DNA from: Neorhizobium sp. SOG26
GTDB taxonomy: Bacteria > Pseudomonadota > Alphaproteobacteria > Rhizobiales > Rhizobiaceae
Direction: 5' to 3'
Assembly (NCBI RefSeq): GCF_003491345.1
Contig: NZ_CP025512.1
Coordinates: 1,054,001 to 1,118,000, forward strand
Length of the DNA: 64,000 bases
The translations under genes were made by a program, and so were the position numbers. The notes beneath the pieces were generated by a model. It saw nothing but the letters and a program-made list of their open reading frames with translations. It made no database searches and was not told where the DNA came from. How positions within the stretch are numbered: the first letter of the stretch is position 1; each line of letters starts with the position of its first letter. Below, one piece after another: positions 40,368 through 49,943 of this stretch.

Positions 40368-40664
40368 TCAGTGGCCGCCAATGTTGCGGTCGCGGTTGTT
40401 GCGCATCTGCACCGGGACCTCTTCCACATTGGCGAGCATGTTGTTGCGCTTCAGGAACCGCTTGAAGTCCTCCCGCGCAAACGTCACCGGCCGGCTGCCG
40501 CACGCCGCTTCGCGCACCGACTTGACCACAGCCTCAAAAGCCAGGTCCCTCTGGTCTGCCGGCCATTCGTCAAGCAGATCAAAGGCATCGTCCAGGCCGC
40601 TGATCTCCTGGATGAAGTAGGTGCGCTTTGCAAAAAGCGGAGCGTCAAACGTACCGAGTGCCAT
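40368..40664 (-). CDS. DUF982-like small protein
   Basis: The 98-aa product (MALGTFDAPLFAKRTYFIQEISGLDDAFDLLDEWPADQRD...) resembles DUF982 proteins of rhizobia: an aromatic-rich start, a central LLDEWP motif, and the C-terminal VTFAREDFKRFLKRNNML helix. AGGAGG precedes the ATG. The function is unknown. It is the last chromosomal gene before the left island boundary, 88 bp away. Confidence 0.65.
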   Translation of the reverse strand: MALGTFDAPLFAKRTYFIQEISGLDDAFDLLDEWPADQRDLAFEAVVKSVREAACGSRPVTFAREDFKRFLKRNNMLANVEEVPVQMRNNRDRNIGGH

Positions 40665-40751
40665 GAGAACCTCCTGTCGTGGTGATTCTGACGATTGCCG
40701 AGTTAGGAATCGGCAGTATCGGTTTCAAGATCAAATCGGCTGGGGCAGGGC

Positions 40752-40774
40752 CTGGTGCGGACGACGGGGGTCGA
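40752..40774 (+). repeat. Left att repeat (tRNA-Leu 3' fragment)
   Basis: Twenty-three bases beginning CTGGTGCGGACG are identical to 59243-59265. They cover the CCA end, acceptor 3' strand and part of the T arm of tRNA-Leu. Bases either side differ between the two copies. No tRNA body is attached here, as expected for the attachment site distal to the integrase. Confidence 0.92.
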
Positions 40775-41069
40775 CGGTTGCACCGCTTAACAGTTGAAAC
40801 AAAAGAGCTTTTTCGAGCGCCAGATCGATGCTTTGTAGCGGTTTTTGTAGCGCTTGGCAATCAATACAATGAGGTCGAGGTCGCCGGCCGCCTTTCACAG
40901 CTAAAATTCCCTGACTTTCCCAAGGGGGCTTCCTCCTCAAAGTTGGCTGCTTAGCCGGGGCACATCCATTTTCTAAAATGAAACAACTGTGGTTATCTTC
41001 CGCTCAACGTAGACTTGTGCTCAACGACAGCTACACTGCGTTCGAAACCCAGAACTCCGTGAGAGCCGC
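40775..41069 (+). promoter_or_regulatory. Left end of island with candidate integrase arm sites
   Basis: No gene is seen. TTTGTAGCG occurs at 40832-40840 and 40844-40852, the same pair with the same 12-bp spacing as at the right end beside the integrase gene. These are candidate arm-type integrase binding sites. The rest probably holds the promoter of the downstream gene. Confidence 0.6.
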
Positions 41070-44000
41070 TTGAGCAAACCCTTTATTGATACTGTTTTCA
41101 TCACTCCGCTTCGTGAAGAATTTGACCGGTTGACAGCCGCTTTTCCTATCAAGGAAGAACATGTGGACCGTTCGCTTTTCTGGGCGGAGGTTGATAGTGG
41201 AACGGAGAACATTTCGGCAGTCGTCGTTCTGCAGGATGCGATGGGCAAGGCTGCGGCGACACGAGCCGCTTCTGCGATGCTAGAACGATATGAGGTCGGA
41301 TTGCTTGCTGTCGTTGGCATCGCAGGTGGTTTGAGCGGCGACGCAGGTATAGGCGATGTCTGCTTCACCGGCCCGTTATTTGACGTTCTGGAAAATTCCA
41401 AGGTGGTCGACACTAAAAAAGGAATGAAAATTGAGTTCAATAACCTGCCTTATAACACGGACCCGCTGCTTACCTTCGCATTGAAGTACGTCTCACTGGG
41501 AAGCGACATAAAGTCGAAGTTTGAGGACTGGCAGCTAGACCGGTACTACAAATCCCGCGAACTGATACCGGGAGAGTTCATCGGACGGCAATCCAAGAAT
41601 GAACACATTGGCATACCGCAGATCCATGATGGCAGTATCGTTTGCGCCGCCGTTAGCAAGAGCGAGATCTATAAGAGCAACGTGACCAATCTGGATCGGA
41701 AGCTCCTCGCTGTCGAAACCGAGACCGGAGGAGTGTTCTCCGAGGCCGTGAGGCACGGGGTCCCGGTCGTAACTGTTCGTGGAATTTGTGATTACGCGGA
41801 CGAGAACAAGTCAAAACTCGAAGCTCAGACAGGTGGAAATGCTCGACGTATCGCTGCTGACAACGCCGTCAGTTTCGTGAAACTGCAGTTTGAAAATCCT
41901 CAGTTCCAGAAGTTTCTCGGACATCGGCGCTCGCAGGTTCAAGGAGTGAACGCGGAGCAAGCGAAGAAAGAGGCGGAAAAGAAGCTCGTCGCAACCGCTC
42001 TGGATAATCTGCGGGAAGAGGTGCATACGCAGCTTACACAGTTATCTCCCGAGTATCAGGGGAAACCGAAGGGCTATCGACTGCCGCTTCCACGCGTTAA
42101 AGTATCTCCCACAAATGCATCAGTTAGTCCGTCCACAGAAAGCTACGACGAGAAGAACATTCTTGAAGCCGTAGCTAAGACAAAGACCTCACTGGTCACC
42201 ATCCCGAGAAATTATCCTGACAACGGCCTTCCTTGGATTGTCGCACAAGAACTCAGCTTGATCGAAATCAATGGTAAGACGGTTGTACCGGTTGTGATCA
42301 AAGGTGAGGATGTACGCCCACCCCACAACACGTTGTCCAAACAGGCAGGTGCGCAGGTAGATGCCATTGAGGCGCGTGATGACGCGCGTTTGGTTTTCAT
42401 TGTCCATGACTTCCCGCTAGCTTCACGTTCTCGTCTCGAATTTCTCAGGACGGAACAACAGAAGTACGAGGAGGCTCATTTTCTCGTCCTGAACCGGACT
42501 GATGCTGACCCCTCCGACATGAGTGCTTTGCAGGTAGCTCTCGGCGCTGAGCGTTTTGATCTTTGTCAGATTTCGTTTTCTGAGCTTTCTGACTTTATCA
42601 AGCGAAGTTTCCAGTATCCGGACCAGCAGGCAAGCGTTGTAGCTCTTCGCCTACAGAACATGTTCCGGAAGTTTGAACTCAACGCTCACCCCAGCTACTT
42701 CGCTGGCTTGAGCAGCGAGTCCTTAGCCGCACTGCTGAAGGCCAACAGGCGATCGGAACTCCTCCAATTGGCCGTAGGAGGATTTCTCAGTTTCGTAGTA
42801 GCTGGCGATGAAGATCAAGTTGTGCTTAGCCGCACCACACGCGAGAAGTTCTTGCGAATGCTAGCCTACCGCATGGAGGTTAGAGGGGAGGAATTTGATC
42901 GGCCCGCTTTAGTCTCCTTGGTTGAGGAGTTCGCGCTAGAACGAGACTTCGAGATCGACAGCTTGCTATTCTTGAAGGCTTTCCAGGATAAGGGCATCCT
43001 GCATTTTTCTGGCGGTAAAGTGCGTATCACTTTGCCATTTATGCTCTCATATCTTCTCGCTGTTGAGCTAGCCGCGGAACCTGAAGAGGCACTGCGGTAT
43101 TTCAACTTTCAGTCAGAGGACTTCGATTTCCCAACGTTCGAGTTGTACTGTGAGATTGCTCGCAATGAAGCGATAACGAACAAGATCATCAGCCAGCTTC
43201 GGAGTGAGCTAGAGGAATTTAGGCAGAGTAAACCAAATATCCACGTCCTGCTAACTAACGATGTCCGCCCCGTCTTTGTAGACCATCCAGGCCGCTTTAA
43301 AGCGCTCGAAACGCAACTGCAGCGGGCTGTTGATGATGTCGTCAATGATAGATCCAATAGCCACGAAAAGCAGCGGATCATCGACATCGCGAACCGCGTT
43401 CAGGCAGATGCGAGGGAAATCCAGGACGCGGTCAGGCAACGTGCAGACGATGATGAAAAATTCGCAACTACAAGAAGGTTAGCCAAGCTTTGGGGCATCG
43501 CGACCATGTCGCTAGGTTCCGGCTCGGAGCAGTTGGCGCGTGACCCTAAACGGGAACTCGCACAACTGGTTGTCTCTGCAAGTAGTGCCCTCTTGGACAT
43601 GGGGCTAAGGACATTTCCTGCTGCTCAGTTTGAAAACTTGAAGCGGGAACTGAAGAGCGACAGCACAGCAAGGGATCTTTTCAATAAATCACCAGAAGAA
43701 CCCATCTCGCCTGAAGACCGTGAACTAATCGAGCTAATGGTAGATGCATACGAGTTCTCACTTCTCGGTCTACCGATAAGGGCGGTTTTTGCTCAGTTGG
43801 GGAATTTCGCGGGGCAAGCGGTACTTCGGACAAGCGTGGCGAGCGTTACAAGCGAAGATTTGATGGAGAATTTGGTTGCGCGTATCTGGGCGGCCGAGAT
43901 TAGTGCTGCGAAAGAAAAAGCGCCTTTGCTAGCCGCCATTCGAGACTTACCTCCCGTTCCGTTTCTCAGGCATTCTCTTTCCACTTATTTCATGACCAGA

Positions 44001-44141
44001 GTTTTCTGGGATCATTGGCAGACTGACAACCGACTTGCACTGCTGGATGCCGCAGAGGAAAGCCTCACCGCTCTCAACAGTTCGATAGACAAAGGTCGGT
44101 TGCGCAGGATTATCAAACGCGATCAAGAGAGGGACGACTGA
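41070..44141 (+). CDS. Nucleoside phosphorylase-domain protein with degenerate STAND-like region, candidate defence protein
   Basis: The 1023-aa protein uses a TTG start (SKPFIDTVFITPLREEF) with GAGAG upstream. Residues about 5-275 match the PNP/MTA-nucleosidase family: VVGIAGGL (81-88), VETETGG (215-221, ribose-binding Glu) and VRGICDYAD (236-244, catalytic-type Asp241). Residues about 365-520 resemble the NTPase core of STAND/NACHT proteins in hydrophobic pattern, with LVFIVHDFPLA (441-451) in the Walker B position and HFLVLNR (470-476) after it, but no GxxxxGK[ST] P-loop is present. A helical, possibly winged-helix and sensor region follows to the C terminus. The family is not one I can name. 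Phosphorylase effectors joined to STAND sensors are known in antiphage defence; the role here is inference. The gene is AT-richer than the core genome. Confidence 0.7.
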   Translation: MSKPFIDTVFITPLREEFDRLTAAFPIKEEHVDRSLFWAEVDSGTENISAVVVLQDAMGKAAATRAASAMLERYEVGLLAVVGIAGGLSGDAGIGDVCFTGPLFDVLENSKVVDTKKGMKIEFNNLPYNTDPLLTFALKYVSLGSDIKSKFEDWQLDRYYKSRELIPGEFIGRQSKNEHIGIPQIHDGSIVCAAVSKSEIYKSNVTNLDRKLLAVETETGGVFSEAVRHGVPVVTVRGICDYADENKSKLEAQTGGNARRIAADNAVSFVKLQFENPQFQKFLGHRRSQVQGVNAEQAKKEAEKKLVATALDNLREEVHTQLTQLSPEYQGKPKGYRLPLPRVKVSPTNASVSPSTESYDEKNILEAVAKTKTSLVTIPRNYPDNGLPWIVAQELSLIEINGKTVVPVVIKGEDVRPPHNTLSKQAGAQVDAIEARDDARLVFIVHDFPLASRSRLEFLRTEQQKYEEAHFLVLNRTDADPSDMSALQVALGAERFDLCQISFSELSDFIKRSFQYPDQQASVVALRLQNMFRKFELNAHPSYFAGLSSESLAALLKANRRSELLQLAVGGFLSFVVAGDEDQVVLSRTTREKFLRMLAYRMEVRGEEFDRPALVSLVEEFALERDFEIDSLLFLKAFQDKGILHFSGGKVRITLPFMLSYLLAVELAAEPEEALRYFNFQSEDFDFPTFELYCEIARNEAITNKIISQLRSELEEFRQSKPNIHVLLTNDVRPVFVDHPGRFKALETQLQRAVDDVVNDRSNSHEKQRIIDIANRVQADAREIQDAVRQRADDDEKFATTRRLAKLWGIATMSLGSGSEQLARDPKRELAQLVVSASSALLDMGLRTFPAAQFENLKRELKSDSTARDLFNKSPEEPISPEDRELIELMVDAYEFSLLGLPIRAVFAQLGNFAGQAVLRTSVASVTSEDLMENLVARIWAAEISAAKEKAPLLAAIRDLPPVPFLRHSLSTYFMTRVFWDHWQTDNRLALLDAAEESLTALNSSIDKGRLRRIIKRDQERDD

Positions 44142-44165
44142 GAAAACACATTATCGCCCCCTCGC

Positions 44166-44741
44166 TCACGAAGCCGCAGCTTTCTCCTCCCTCAGCGCCC
44201 TGAACACGCTCGAGCGGCTGACCCCCAGCTCTCTCACAATCGCCTCCACAGTCTTCCCTTCAGCCCGCAGCGTGCGCACATCAGCGGCCTTCCTACGAGC
44301 CGTGGGAGCGCGACCCTTGTACTTCCCTTCAGCCTTGGCCTTGGCGATGCCTTCCCGCTGCCGCTCAAGCATGATGTCCCGTTCAAACTCTGCGATGGAG
44401 CCGAGCATGCTAAGCATGAGTTTGCCGGTAGGCGTGGACGTGTCCAGGCTTGGGTCGAGAACCTTCAAAGTGACGCCTTTGGCTAGTAGCCGATCCTTGA
44501 TCTTCACGAGGTCGGAGATCGAGCGGGCGAGGCGGTCCAGTTTCGTGACCACGAAGGTGTCGCCCTCCCTCACGTAGTCGAGGGCACGTTCCAGTTCCGG
44601 TCGCTTGGTGTCCACCGAAGAGAGCTGCTCCTTGAAGATGCGGTGACAGCCAGATGCCTCCAGGTGCCGGAGCTGGGCTTCCAGCCCTGCCATCTGATCG
44701 AGAGTTGAAGTTCGCGCATAGCCAACGATTGCGGATGTCAT
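44166..44741 (-). CDS. Serine recombinase, resolvase/invertase family
   Basis: The 191-aa small serine recombinase starts MTSAIVGYARTSTLDQ, with the catalytic Ser in ARTST (residue about 12) and the TKLDRLARS arginine motif near residue 70. The E-helix region IAEFERDIMLERQREGIAKAKAEGKYKGR and a C-terminal HTH (TVEAIVRELGVSRSSVFRAL) complete it. It is Pin/Hin-like. Its stop lies 24 bp from the end of the convergent phosphorylase-domain gene. An imperfect palindrome spans its promoter region. Confidence 0.93.
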   Translation of the reverse strand: MTSAIVGYARTSTLDQMAGLEAQLRHLEASGCHRIFKEQLSSVDTKRPELERALDYVREGDTFVVTKLDRLARSISDLVKIKDRLLAKGVTLKVLDPSLDTSTPTGKLMLSMLGSIAEFERDIMLERQREGIAKAKAEGKYKGRAPTARRKAADVRTLRAEGKTVEAIVRELGVSRSSVFRALREEKAAAS

Positions 44742-45154
44742 GATGCCTCTGATGGTGTCATTAGGTTCTATGACATCATGAGACGGATAGTGCCAAAAAT
44801 CAATACCCACTTGTGTGACCCATGCCTCAGGTTTGAGGGATGGAGTCACATGACCAAGGTCTAGTGGGACTGAGGACAAGAACTGCCACAAAACTGCAGA
44901 AATGGAATATTCGGCATCGTGCCGAAAAAAGTATGACCAAGCCGTGCAAGATCAGCTCTACCCGGCTGCGCGCACGAGTCACAATGCATCAAGCGCTCGT
45001 CCAGTGAGGCGAAGGGATGTCGCTTGCTGCTGAATTTTCAGCCGAAAGGCAAGCGCCACTGGGACGCTCGCGGAAGGAGTTGCCAGTTTCCGTCCCACAC
45101 ATCCTCTGCAATTGCACATACGTCACTCGATTGTGGTCACAGAACGCGGAGGCT
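44742..45154 (-). promoter_or_regulatory. Recombinase promoter gap with imperfect palindrome
   Basis: TGATGGTGTCAT at 44750-44761 faces ATGACATCATGA at 44770-44781 (10 of 12 bases complementary, 8-base spacer), immediately upstream of the recombinase start. It could be an operator or a recombinase site. I see no supported gene in the remainder. Confidence 0.35.
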
Positions 45155-45367
45155 ATGTTGGCGACCACTGTGCAACTCCGGGGACTGGTGCAGATGGGCG
45201 TGAAACGGGTGGCGAGTAAGTTGGAGGAGGCGCTGGAGATGGCAAAGCAGGCCCCACACTCAGAGATGCTCCAATACCTGATCCAGATGGCTTTGCGTGA
45301 GGCGCAGGTGGATTACTATAGGCAGCTACCAGTGGATCACCCAGAAAGGCTTCCGCCCGCCTCCTGA
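45155..45367 (+). CDS. Small hypothetical protein, 70 aa
   Basis: The 70-aa frame from ATG at 45155 (MLATTVQLRGLVQMGVKRVASKLEEALEMAKQ) is largely helical. An in-frame ATG at 45017 would add 46 residues without clear similarity. GGAGG lies very close to the internal ATG, so the start is uncertain. The family is not recognised. It lies upstream of the DUF6894 gene. Confidence 0.45.
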   Translation: MLATTVQLRGLVQMGVKRVASKLEEALEMAKQAPHSEMLQYLIQMALREAQVDYYRQLPVDHPERLPPAS

Positions 45368-45526
45368 AGGGGGCGCCCGGGGGGAATTCGATAGCCTTCT
45401 TATCGGGATGCCGTCTCCAAATTTTGTGCCGAACATTTGGTGGTCGCCATCCATGACCGGCTGTACCCACCTTCTGGAACAGGTTGTCGTCTTGGCGGTT
45501 TCGGCCCTGTTTCAGTGGAGCAGCCG

Positions 45527-45769
45527 ATGCCGCAGAGATATTTCTTTCATATTCGCAAGCATAACCACCTTCAGCTCGACCCAGAAGGCGTGGAGCTTCC
45601 GTCCCATACTGCGGCCCTTGAGGAGGCCGTGGAAGCGGCTCGCGAACTCCTGGCGGTGAAGGTGCGGAATGGCGAGGTTGTGAATGGTGATCAGTTCGAG
45701 ATCACCGACGAGAAGGGGCAGATCATCCACGTACTACCTTTTCGTTCCGTCCTCCGCCTCAAGGATTGA
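45527..45769 (+). CDS. DUF6894-like protein, 80 aa
   Basis: The start MPQRYFFHIRKHNHLQLDPEGVELP is the recognisable N terminus of the DUF6894 group of small rhizobial proteins (aromatic RYFFHIR, then DPEGVELP and FEITDEKGQIIHVLPF). An in-frame upstream start adds 30 unlike residues. The function is unknown; such proteins often occur in many copies per genome. Confidence 0.75.
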   Translation: MPQRYFFHIRKHNHLQLDPEGVELPSHTAALEEAVEAARELLAVKVRNGEVVNGDQFEITDEKGQIIHVLPFRSVLRLKD

Positions 45770-45924
45770 AATCCGGGGACATCCGTACGGTTTGAGGCTG
45801 CGAGCGAAAGTCCGTGCATTCACCGAAGTTTGGTGTATGCTTAGTTATTGCCGCTATTCGGAACAGGTAGGCAGCGGCGACCGAGGGTTACTACGTGCTC
45901 CCGCCTATAAGGACGGAGAGCGCC

Positions 45925-46677
45925 ATGTCCGCTACCCATCATTCATTTCAGAACTTGCTTCTCAAGGAAATCGCACCGGAAGAACTGGCGAAGCTCAGCC
46001 GAGAGCTGGTCCCGGTCGATATGCCGAAGGACTACGTGATCGCAGCCGCTGATGGGCCTATCGATCACATCTACTTCCCGGATTGCGGCCTTGGCTCCAT
46101 CGTTGCCATCTCACCCGAGGGCAATCAGGTTGAAGCTGGTATGTTTGGTCGGGATGGGTTCTCACCGGTACAAGCGTTGATTGGCTCTGACATCAGTATC
46201 CATGAGATCGTCATGCAAACCGGAGGGTATGGGCACCGAATGAAGCGGGCTGACTTCATGAAGGTGATGGAGGAGAGCCCCTCGTTCGCTCACCTGCTTT
46301 CCTGCTATTCGCAAGTTCTTGCCATTCAGACTACCTTCACGGCACTATCGAATGCGACGCACTCCATCGACGAACGCCTCGCCCGTTGGCTGTTGATGTG
46401 CCACGACCGGATGGATGGCGACGAGTTGCTCATCACCCACGACTACATCGCCTTTATGCTCGGTGTTCGCAGACCCAGTGTTACGACATCGCTACATGTA
46501 CTCGAAGGGAATGGCTTCATCCGCAGCGAGCGTCGGTGCATCGTCATCAGAAACCGAGGGGCATTAGAAGATTTCGCACACGACGCCTATGGCAAGCCGG
46601 AGGCCGAGTATCGAAGGCTTTTCGGGAAGCCCCTCCACAAGCACTCAAACGTCATTCCCCTGGTCAAGTGTGACTGA
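45925..46677 (+). CDS. Crp/Fnr-family transcriptional regulator
   Basis: The 250-aa protein has an N-terminal cyclic-nucleotide-binding-like domain (PKDYVIAAADGPIDHIYFPDCG) and a C-terminal winged helix (DYIAFMLGVRRPSVTTSLHVLEGNGFIRSERR). The N terminus lacks the cysteine cluster of FNR, so oxygen sensing by an Fe-S cluster is unlikely; the ligand is unknown. The start follows GGACGGAGAG; an ATG 30 bp upstream is an alternative. A target within the island is possible but not shown. Confidence 0.88.
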   Translation: MSATHHSFQNLLLKEIAPEELAKLSRELVPVDMPKDYVIAAADGPIDHIYFPDCGLGSIVAISPEGNQVEAGMFGRDGFSPVQALIGSDISIHEIVMQTGGYGHRMKRADFMKVMEESPSFAHLLSCYSQVLAIQTTFTALSNATHSIDERLARWLLMCHDRMDGDELLITHDYIAFMLGVRRPSVTTSLHVLEGNGFIRSERRCIVIRNRGALEDFAHDAYGKPEAEYRRLFGKPLHKHSNVIPLVKCD

Positions 46678-46825
46678 GCGCCGTCGTTTCCCTCCGGAGT
46701 TGTCTTTGATTATCCAGCCTCACCCAAATCTTGGGTACATCCTCCACGAACATCTCCGGCGGAAGCTCGTTCTGTTGATTTGCACTGAGAGCTGACCCGG
46801 GATTTGCGCCGAGAAGTGACCCGCC

Positions 46826-47638
46826 TTAGGTATCGTCCGTCGTGGTTGGGGTGGTCAAGTTCCTGCGTTTCTCCTTCGTAGTTTTGGGCTCATGGGCTGA
46901 ACTGTTTTTGAAGCGGAAGCTGTCGTTTCCGGTTTCGAGGATGTGGCAATGATGTGTGAGCCGGTCGAGCAACGCGGTGGTCATCTTGGCATCGCCAAAA
47001 ACGCTGGCCCATTCGCTGAAGCTCAGGTTGGTGGTGATGATGACGCTCGTGTGCTCGTAGAGTTTACTCAGTAAATGGAAGAGCAGCGCACCGCCTGAAG
47101 CACTGAACGGCAGGTAACCGAGTTCGTCCAGGATGACGAGATCGGAGTGTGCCAGGCGGTTGGCGATCTGCCCTGGTCGGCCTTGGGACTTCTCTTGCTC
47201 GAGCGCGTTGACCAGTTCCACGGTCGAGAAGAACCGAACTCGCTTGTGATGATGTTCGATAGCCTGGACACCAATTGCCGTGGCGATATGCGTTTTGCCC
47301 GTGCCGGGGCCGCCGACCAGGACGATGTTGTTGGCGTCGTCGAGGAAGTCGCAGCGATGAAGCTGACGCACCAGCGCCTCATTGATCTCACTGCTGGCGA
47401 AGTCGAAGCCGTTCAGATCACGATAGGCTGGAAAGCGTGCCGTCTTGAGCTGGTAGGCGGTCGATCGAACTTCGCGTTCCGCAGTCTCGGCCTTGAGAAG
47501 CTGCGACAGGATCGGGATTGCCGCCTCGAACGCCGGCGATCCTTGCTCCGTGAGCTCGCCGACGGCCTGGGCCATGCCGTGCATCTTCAGTTGCCGCAAC
47601 ATGATGACGATAGCGCCGCTTGCCGGATTATGACGCAT
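46826..47638 (-). CDS. istB: IS21-family helper ATPase IstB
   Basis: The 270-aa AAA+ ATPase helps target-site capture by IstA. Walker [14 protein letters not shown] is near residues 108-120 and Walker [14 protein letters not shown] near 170-182, followed by [14 protein letters not shown]. Its start lies inside the end of istA (11-bp overlap), typical of IS21. Confidence 0.95.
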   Translation of the reverse strand: MRHNPASGAIVIMLRQLKMHGMAQAVGELTEQGSPAFEAAIPILSQLLKAETAEREVRSTAYQLKTARFPAYRDLNGFDFASSEINEALVRQLHRCDFLDDANNIVLVGGPGTGKTHIATAIGVQAIEHHHKRVRFFSTVELVNALEQEKSQGRPGQIANRLAHSDLVILDELGYLPFSASGGALLFHLLSKLYEHTSVIITTNLSFSEWASVFGDAKMTTALLDRLTHHCHILETGNDSFRFKNSSAHEPKTTKEKRRNLTTPTTTDDT

Positions 47639-49163
47639 GGCGAGCCTCCGTCTTTCTCAGCGCATCGTAGCGTTCGACATTGGCCTTGGGCTCGTTGATG
47701 AGCGTCAGGGCCTGAGGGGCGTCAATGGTGGGCGGTGTGAAGGATTTGCCGTCGACGAGGCGATGCAGCAGGTTCAGCACGTGGGTCTTCGTGGGGACGC
47801 CGGACTTCAGTGCCATGTCCACGGCCGACAGGATGGCCTGTTCGTCGTGCTGGAGGACCAGCGCCAGGATATCGACCATCTCGCGGTCGCCACCCGGCTT
47901 CTTCAGGAGGTATTGCTGCAAGGCTCGGAATGCGTCCGGTAGCTCAACGAACGGTGCACCATTGCGAAGAGCGCCCGGCTTGCGTTGCACGACCGCCAGA
48001 TAATGCCGCCAGTCGTAGATCGTCTGTCCCGGTCGATCATGAGAGCGATCGATGACACGGCGGTGCTCACAGACGATCTGGCCCTCCGCGGCGACAACGA
48101 TACGGTCCGGATAGACCCGGAGGCTCACCGGCCGATTGGCGAAGGATGCCGGGACACTGTAGCGATTGCGCTCCAGATGGACGAGGCAGGTCGGCGTGAC
48201 CCGCTTGGTATACTCGACGAAGCCGTCGAACGGCCGGGAAACCGGCATCAATACCAAAGCTTCCTCAGCCCAGATGTCAGCGATGGTGCCGCGCATCTGG
48301 CCGTGTGGCGTCTGCGCCCACAATTCCTTGCAGCGCTGCTCCAGCCAGTCGTTCAACGCTTCCAGCGACGGAAAGCGCGGCGTGGGCTGCCAGAGACGAT
48401 GACGGGCATCCTGAACGTTCTTCTCGACCTGTCCTTTCTCCCAGCCGGAGGCAGGATTGCAGAACTCGGGTTCGAACACATAGTGGCTGGCCATTGCCAG
48501 GAAGCGGATGTTGACGTCACGCTCTTTGCCACGGCCGACCTTGTCGATTGCCGTGCGCATGTTGTCGTAGATGCCGCGACCGGGGATGCCGCCGAAGACC
48601 CGGAATGCATGGTTGTGGGCGTCGAACAGCATCTCGTGCGTCTGCAAGAGATAGGCACGGACGATGAAGGCGCGGCTGTAACTCAGCTTCGTATGCGCCA
48701 CCTGCAGCTTGGTGCGCTCATTGCCAATGATGGCCCAGTCCTCCGACCAATCGAATTGGAACGCTTCGCCCGGCTCGAAGGCCAGAGGCACGAACGTTCC
48801 GCGCCCCGTCGTCTGGAATTCCCTCTGCCGGTCTGCCTTCCATTCCCGGGCAAAGGCTGCAACACGGCAGTAGGAACCGTCATAGCCGAGGCTCACCAGG
48901 TCGGCGTGGAGCTGCTTCAGGGTGCGCTTCTGTTTGCGGCCCTTCTTGGATTCCGTCTTCAGCCAGGCCGACAGCCGATCTGCGAAAGGGTCGAGCTTGC
49001 TCGGTCGCTCCGGGACCTTGAACTTCGGCTCGACGCCGTCCAACCGCAGGTATTTGCGGACAGTGTTCCGGGACAGGCCGGTCCTGCGGCAAATCTCCCG
49101 AATCGAAAGATGCTCTCGAAAATGCCAGCGTCGGATTACGCTCAGTAACGCCATGTCGATCAC
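47628..49163 (-). CDS. istA: IS21-family transposase IstA
   Basis: The 511-aa DDE transposase has an N-terminal HTH ([20 protein letters not shown]), catalytic Asp in [10 protein letters not shown], Asp in [12 protein letters not shown] and Glu in [18 protein letters not shown]-terminal domain with [16 protein letters not shown] follows. No frameshift or stop is seen. It lies upstream of and overlaps istB. Confidence 0.95.
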   Translation of the reverse strand: MIDMALLSVIRRWHFREHLSIREICRRTGLSRNTVRKYLRLDGVEPKFKVPERPSKLDPFADRLSAWLKTESKKGRKQKRTLKQLHADLVSLGYDGSYCRVAAFAREWKADRQREFQTTGRGTFVPLAFEPGEAFQFDWSEDWAIIGNERTKLQVAHTKLSYSRAFIVRAYLLQTHEMLFDAHNHAFRVFGGIPGRGIYDNMRTAIDKVGRGKERDVNIRFLAMASHYVFEPEFCNPASGWEKGQVEKNVQDARHRLWQPTPRFPSLEALNDWLEQRCKELWAQTPHGQMRGTIADIWAEEALVLMPVSRPFDGFVEYTKRVTPTCLVHLERNRYSVPASFANRPVSLRVYPDRIVVAAEGQIVCEHRRVIDRSHDRPGQTIYDWRHYLAVVQRKPGALRNGAPFVELPDAFRALQQYLLKKPGGDREMVDILALVLQHDEQAILSAVDMALKSGVPTKTHVLNLLHRLVDGKSFTPPTIDAPQALTLINEPKANVERYDALRKTEARHAS

Positions 49164-49266
49164 TCCAAAGCCCCCGCTGAAACCTCGCGAGGGATGATTG
49201 AAACATGGGTCAAATCTCAGTGATAATTTCCCGCAATCCCGGGTCAGCTCTCAGTGCAAATCAACA

Positions 49267-49943
49267 AAGAGGCTCTGAAGACACTGAAAAACAAGGACTT
49301 TTTCGGTCTTTGATCCGCGTCTCGTGTATCGTGGTCTGTGTCGTGTCGAGCATGTTATCCATCGATGTGATTGTTGTTGAAGCCATCCACCCACGACAGC
49401 ACCAAAAGAGAACCCCGCAGCTTGAGGCTACGGGGCTGGTAAAGGTCATGGATGAACATGAGCAGGACAGAACCAACTCCCGGTCATCGAGTCGCTGATA
49501 AGCGTGTGGTTCTTTATCCTTAAGTGAGGGGCAACCTCGACTTTTCGTAAGGGACCGTGTCCCACAACAACCACCGGAAGAATGCGTCCCTAGTTAAATG
49601 ACGCAACGACGCATCAGGCATAGGGTATGCTCAGTTTTGAGCAGACATTCACGCCATCTGACGTGAAGACCAGCAACCTTTGTGTCGACTGACCCGTGCG
49701 TGGGTCAAGTGTTCTCCCTGTTTGTCTCAGGAAGGGTTGACATTAGGTCGTGGCTCTGTCGGCTGCAGACGTTTGCTTTTGTGGAGTTCCGCAATAGGTG
49801 CGGGCTGTTAGGACGGGGTTTTCGTGTCTTATTCTCTGAGCACGCCCTCAGAAAGCAGGCGACACAGGAACGCCACTCCGGCGGGCGAAAGTGCTGGTAC
49901 TGAGCAACGTTGGGTTCGGATCGTCTTTCGGATGCTCGCCGAA
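49267..49943 (+). other. Gap right of IS21 with no supported gene
   Basis: Short frames exist but none has a good ribosome site or recognisable product. A CCCCGCAGC-TTGAG-GCTACGGGG hairpin at about 49412-49436 is followed by T-rich sequence on the minus strand and may be a terminator. Composition is near 50% GC, lower than in the core genome. Confidence 0.4.

Larger units (their letters stand above)
46774..49266 (-). mobile_element. IS21-family insertion sequence
   Basis: The 2493-bp element contains istA and istB on the minus strand. The ends are inverted repeats identical for about 32 bases, beginning TGTTGATTTGCACTGAGAGC. Further GTGACCC/TTGACCC-type internal repeats follow at both ends, as usual for IS21 multiple binding sites. 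I find no target duplication: the flanks read CTCGTTC on the left and AAGAGGC on the right. Both genes are full length. Confidence 0.92.

Noticed and set aside
47985..49148. 387-codon + strand frame opposite istA
   Set aside because: Antisense shadow of the transposase; no similarity to any known protein.
49205..49498. 97-codon frame at the right edge of the IS21 element
   Set aside because: It starts inside the terminal repeat region, lacks a ribosome site and has no recognisable product.
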